A stretch of 36,872 nucleotides of DNA from Anaerolineales bacterium (lineage in GTDB: Bacteria > Chloroflexota > Anaerolineae > Anaerolineales > Villigracilaceae), in NCBI GenBank assembly GCA_013140605.1, contig JABFSL010000110.1, forward strand, positions 1-36,872, given 5' to 3'. The translations under genes were made by a program, and so were the position numbers. The notes beneath the pieces are model-generated. The model ran no database searches. It saw only the letters and a program-made list of their open reading frames with translations, and was not told the origin of the DNA. Shown here one piece after another: positions 35,122 to 36,872 of this stretch (position 1 is the first letter of the stretch; each line of letters starts with the position of its first letter).

Positions 35122-35834
35122 CAAAATCAACATCTCCAGCCCGACGAAGCCCGTTATATCCAGCCTTGATCATCACATTGATCTGCGCGGTGGTCGCAGT
35201 CGCGGCATGGACGGCTACATCGTCACCGGTGCTGGGATTGAACAGCACACCAACTCCGACACATGGGGCTTACTTTGCGTTCGCACAGATCGCGAAGCCA
35301 ACCTATACGCCTTCACCGACAGTCATCCCGCCATCTCCGACTGAACAATCCCTGCAACCAACCAATACACCCGAATCAGTTGTAATCGCCGAGATCGTAT
35401 CAGACTCAAGTTCGGGTTACACTGCGCCAAATCAGAATGCAGTCCCAAGCTATAGCGGGAACAAATATATTCTGGTGGACATCTCTGAACAGCACATGTA
35501 TGTATATGAAGGCGATGCGCTAGTGTATAGCTTTGTCGCATCCACTGGCATGAATAATGCCACGCGCGTGGGAATGTTCAGCGTGCTGGATAAGATCCCC
35601 AGCGCGTACGGCGCCACATGGAATATCTGGATGCCAAACTGGCTTGGCATTTATTATTCAGGTCATTTGGAAAATGGGATTCATGCCCTGCCAATCCTGT
35701 CGAACGGAGCGACCTTATGGGAAGGATATTTGGGAGTTCCAATTTCCTATGGATGCGTGGTGCTTGGGACTTACGAATCGCAATTACTCTATGATTGGGC
35801 TGAAGTCGGCACGCCTGTGGAGATTCAGTGGTAA
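35118..35834 (+). CDS. L,D-transpeptidase (YkuD), membrane-anchored
   Basis: The 238-aa protein has one N-terminal membrane span (about 14-36), a Thr/Pro-rich linker (about 42-88) and a YkuD domain (about 115-238). The catalytic pieces are His189 (GIHALP) and Cys213 in SYGCVVL; the common form has an Arg two residues after the Cys, which is Val here, though the Cys and upstream His are intact. The enzyme would cross-link peptidoglycan stem peptides or attach proteins to them. The start overlaps the amidase stop by 4 bp. The linker and the YILVDISEQHMYVYEG opening recur in the next gene, so the two arose by duplication. Confidence 0.93.
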   Translation: MTKSTSPARRSPLYPALIITLICAVVAVAAWTATSSPVLGLNSTPTPTHGAYFAFAQIAKPTYTPSPTVIPPSPTEQSLQPTNTPESVVIAEIVSDSSSGYTAPNQNAVPSYSGNKYILVDISEQHMYVYEGDALVYSFVASTGMNNATRVGMFSVLDKIPSAYGATWNIWMPNWLGIYYSGHLENGIHALPILSNGATLWEGYLGVPISYGCVVLGTYESQLLYDWAEVGTPVEIQW

Positions 35835-35900
35835 GGATTATGTCCAGAATTTATAATTGATTTTTACTTGTATTCTTATGTACTAAAACAAAGGTGACCC

Positions 35901-36860
35901 ATGAATGATCGTTTTGTTGAATCCCGTGAAGCGTTATCGTATGCCCGAGAAGCCCTGAAAAATGGAGCGATAAAGGAAGCACGTCAATGGGCGGAGCGTT
36001 CTGCCGAACTCGCGCCTCAAAGCGAAGACCCGTGGTTGATCCTGGCGGCGGTGGCCAGCCCACGTGAAAGCGTGGAGTACATCCGCAAGGCGCTGGAAGT
36101 GAGTCCTGATAGTCCACGCGCAAAGAAGGGGATGGAATGGGCGCTGCAAAGATTGGGAGAAACTCCAAAGAGCAATGTCAACCCGCAGAATGAGAAGCAG
36201 GCCAAAGTCACGAACGATGCGCAGCCGAAGAATCAGGTAAAAAACGCAGGCGTGAAAAATCCAAAAAAGAAGAGAAGTCCGCTTTTGCCCATCCTGTTGG
36301 GTGTGGTGGGATTGGCGGTTCTACTATTCGCGGCATGGTCGGCGGTGACTTCACCAGTGCTCGCATCCATTTTAAGTCTTGCATCTGCGCAGCCCGTTGA
36401 GAGACAACCTTTTGCCCAAGTGGATATTGCAAAACCAAGTGTTGCAAATACGCCAGTTGCATTACAGCCAGTTGAGCAGGTGGTGATTCCAACGGCCACA
36501 TCAGTACCAACAGCGACAGCTCAACCAGAAATCGCAGTTATTCCAGCAACTGATACACAAGTTGTTTTGCCAACGAATACTCCAGTCGTTGAAGTTCCTA
36601 CAACTACACCTGAGGCAACAAGCGTGCCCGGAGTTTTGGTGGCTGAGATCGTGGCGGATACTCCCACACCTGAATTTTCCGCAACGGCTGTTGTACCAGA
36701 TATCCCTCTGGGTATTGGCAACGGCGGCGAACATTGGATCGATGTCGATCTTTCGCAGCAGCGTGTTTATGCCTATGAAGGCGATACCGTTGTGAATACT
36801 TTTGTTGTTTCCACTGGCACATGGCAAACGCCGACTGTGACAGGTAAATATAACGTCTAG
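35901..36860 (+). CDS. TPR-like, membrane-anchored L,D-transpeptidase-type protein ending at an in-frame TAG (probably interrupted)
   Basis: The frame from the ATG at 35901 (AAGGTG upstream) encodes 319 residues. A helical TPR-like region (1-95; ARQWAERSAELAPQSEDPW, then YIRKALEVSPDS) is followed by a Lys-rich stretch, a membrane span (about 128-148), a long Thr/Pro/Val-rich linker, and the first 35 residues of a YkuD domain (HWIDVDLSQQRVYAYEGDTV, then STGTWQTPTVTGKYNV). TAG at 36858-36860 then stops the frame. The same frame continues after it with I-K-L-R, as expected for the family's next residues. The catalytic His and Cys would lie beyond the window. It is therefore either a pseudogene, a sequencing error or a case of readthrough. 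Confidence 0.85.
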   Translation: MNDRFVESREALSYAREALKNGAIKEARQWAERSAELAPQSEDPWLILAAVASPRESVEYIRKALEVSPDSPRAKKGMEWALQRLGETPKSNVNPQNEKQAKVTNDAQPKNQVKNAGVKNPKKKRSPLLPILLGVVGLAVLLFAAWSAVTSPVLASILSLASAQPVERQPFAQVDIAKPSVANTPVALQPVEQVVIPTATSVPTATAQPEIAVIPATDTQVVLPTNTPVVEVPTTTPEATSVPGVLVAEIVADTPTPEFSATAVVPDIPLGIGNGGEHWIDVDLSQQRVYAYEGDTVVNTFVVSTGTWQTPTVTGKYNV

Positions 36861-36872
36861 ATCAAATTACGC

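Overview
This is a chromosomal window, most likely from a Chloroflexota bacterium of the Anaerolineae type. That assignment is an inference. It rests on moderate GC content, many lipoproteins and secreted proteins with Thr/Pro-rich linkers, a large NACHT-FGE STAND protein, a multi-GAF histidine kinase with a PDZ-like sensor segment, an epimerase-type threonine dehydrogenase, and many small palindromic repeats between genes. No rRNA, tRNA, CRISPR array, transposase or phage gene was seen.

Layout. 1-5363 (-): N-terminal 1787 residues of a giant secreted subtilase with beta-helix, seven propeller-type repeats, FN3, Ig-like and FG-GAP-type repeats; its C-terminus lies off the window. 5536-8650 (-): a Fur-family regulator followed by a CbiM-CbiQ-CbiO cobalt/nickel ECF importer, with a candidate operator in front of the regulator. 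8802-9491 (-): a lipoprotein. 9547-12635 (-): a two-gene conflict-type unit, a NACHT ATPase with a C-terminal FGE/C-type-lectin domain and a small partner that carries the same Gly-rich strand motif. 12720-14800 (+): a strong promoter, a tryptophan T-box riboswitch (specifier UGG, acceptor-pairing UGGC), a 48-codon acidic ORF and a TrpB-like enzyme. 14971-20169 (-): a FIST-domain protein and a very large sensor kinase. 20305-23255 (-): gyrB with a membrane protein upstream. 23318-25342 (+): a membrane protein, a JAMM peptidase and a divergent PlsY. 25457-26243 (-): an AraC-type regulator and a frameshifted VOC gene. 26382-30979 (-): a DUF3597 protein, a metallophosphatase-NPCBM lipoprotein, a DinB-like protein and two unidentified membrane proteins. 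31175-32188 (-): threonine dehydrogenase-like epimerase. 32240-36860 (+): a lipoprotein, a possible PD-(D/E)XK nuclease, an amidase, an L,D-transpeptidase, and a second transpeptidase-type gene with an in-frame TAG just as its catalytic domain begins.

How the genes may work together. The regulator-importer block looks like a self-contained metal uptake operon. The T-box makes TrpB production depend on uncharged tRNA-Trp. The amidase and transpeptidases form a cell-wall remodelling cluster. The NACHT-FGE pair is the best candidate for a poorly described system: its FGE C-terminus looks like the hypervariable surface that diversity-generating retroelements rewrite.

Genome dynamics are unusually visible here. 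A decayed copy of the epimerase 3' end flanks a small membrane-protein gene. A dispersed palindromic repeat has been built into a lipoprotein signal peptide. A GC-rich hairpin is bracketed by 13-bp direct repeats.
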